From Pseudomonadota bacterium (lineage in GTDB: Bacteria > Bdellovibrionota_C > UBA2361 > OMII01), in the NCBI GenBank assembly GCA_027486155.1, contig JAIXPR010000082.1:1-6132 (forward strand): a stretch of DNA of 6,132 bases. The letters are read 5' to 3'. Position numbers and translations under genes: made by a program. The notes beneath the pieces were generated by a model. That model did not search any database and was not told the origin of the DNA. It saw nothing but the letters and a program-made list of their open reading frames with translations. The stretch's first letter is position 1; each line of letters opens with the position of its first letter. Shown one piece after another: positions 5,639 to 6,132 of the stretch.

Positions 5639-5772
5639 CTTCCCTAATCCTCCGCCCACCTCGTGCGCCCTCTCCTATATCACTCCAGCGCGGCAGGGAG
5701 TTCGCAACAAAGTACCGATGGTCGTCGAAATGAGAGTAGGGTATTTTGCGTGGGTAGTACGAGGGCAGGGCT
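5639..5772. other. Gap between TPR gene and TerB-like gene
   Basis: No gene is visible on either strand, and no stem-loop followed by a T-run can be made out. A weak CTCC/GGAG pairing near 5685-5702 is too short to call. The lack of a terminator leaves open transcription of the two genes together. Confidence 0.4.
5761..5765 (+). promoter_or_regulatory. Shine-Dalgarno-like GAGGG before the GTG start at 5773
   Basis: GAGGG ends 7 bases before GTG at 5773. The in-frame stop TAG at 5755-5757 allows no ATG upstream, so this site decides the start of the partial gene. Confidence 0.5.
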
Positions 5773-6132
5773 GTGTTACATAAGACTACCAAAGAACAAA
5801 GGGAACGACTGCGAGTGAGGCGGGCTGAGAGTCGAGCCAGGGTTCGAAATCGAATCGCTGAGGATGCTCATCTGGCATGCTACCTCTATCTCGCCTCGGC
5901 GGATGGTGAGATCACGGGGGAAGAGATTCGCTTCCTTGAGGTGGAATTCGATTCCATACGCTCCCTTACCCCTCCGTCAAAGGACTCCCTCTTCCGAAAG
6001 GTACGTTCTCTTGTGAGCGCGGTCCCGCCATCCTTGCAGGAGCGTCGGCGGTTGAGTGCGCGACTTCTTGAGTTCGCTGTGTGCGACAGGTCTCTTACGA
6101 CTCACGAGGAGGAGGCGCTGCGGGTGATTGAG
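5773..6132 (+). CDS. TerB-like domain protein, N-terminal part, cut by the right edge
   Basis: The frame is open from the stop at 5755-5757 to the window end; 120 residues are visible from a GTG start. The first 28 residues are strongly basic (RERLRVRRAESRARVRNR) and should form a charged amphipathic helix. From residue 30 the sequence follows the TerB pattern of a helical bundle with two acidic turns. The first is LASADGEITGEEIRFLE (40-56), the typical ADGxI...E signature of TerB and TerB-like domains linked to metal binding. The second is CDRSLTTHEEEALRVIE (104-120), a weaker copy. Related domains occur in tellurite-resistance loci, in DnaJ-like proteins and in many uncharacterised envelope-associated proteins. 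No other ter genes are visible, so tellurite resistance should not be assumed. A second GTG at 5815 is an alternative start. Whether other domains follow cannot be seen. Confidence 0.78.
   Translation, partial: MLHKTTKEQRERLRVRRAESRARVRNRIAEDAHLACYLYLASADGEITGEEIRFLEVEFDSIRSLTPPSKDSLFRKVRSLVSAVPPSLQERRRLSARLLEFAVCDRSLTTHEEEALRVIE

Noticed and set aside
5773..6132. Tellurite resistance operon
   Set aside because: Only a TerB-like domain is seen; no terC, terD, terA or terZ-type gene is present, and such domains are widespread outside tellurite loci.

Overview
The window is about 6.1 kb of bacterial chromosome, moderately GC-rich by eye, with no phage, transposon or CRISPR signature. It probably comes from an uncultured or little-studied Gram-negative lineage. 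The hints are a secreted protein with a long Thr/Pro/Ala (TPTATPT-like) linker, a membrane-anchored TPR protein, a cytosolic UgpQ-type phosphodiesterase and a guanidino-modifying enzyme paired with a uridine kinase. The lineage is inference; no rRNA, tRNA or universal marker is present.

Layout, left to right. Bases 1-392 are covered by a + strand frame open to the left edge, possibly the 3' end of an unrecognised gene. Bases 393-654 are non-coding and hold a short tandem repeat (CCTTTGCGT units) and a nested inverted repeat that reaches the stop codon of the next gene. A cytosolic glycerophosphodiester phosphodiesterase lies on the minus strand (655-1377). A divergent control region (1378-1558) separates it from a + strand pair: a dimethylargininase/arginine-deiminase-fold enzyme (1559-2386) and a uridine-kinase-family protein (2389-3009), only 2 bases apart. 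A strong hairpin at 3043-3075 ends this operon and probably also the convergent minus-strand gene at 3099-4286. That gene encodes a secreted modular protein: Cys-rich N-terminal module, TP-rich linker, Cys-bounded beta-type module, helical C-terminal module. After a 293-base intergenic region come a + strand TPR protein with an N-terminal membrane segment (4580-5638) and, 134 bases on, the start of a TerB-like protein that runs off the right edge (5773-6132).

Functionally the window is a set of small neighbouring units rather than one pathway. The phosphodiesterase would release glycerol-3-phosphate from deacylated phospholipids. The guanidino enzyme would act on arginine or a methylated arginine. 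The kinase would phosphorylate uridine/cytidine or a related substrate. The two envelope-associated proteins (secreted modular and TPR) have no assignable reaction. I see no clear multi-gene defence or biosynthetic system. The most unusual items are the guanidino-enzyme/kinase coupling, the modular secreted protein, a possible leaderless promoter at the phosphodiesterase gene and the unassigned left-edge frame.
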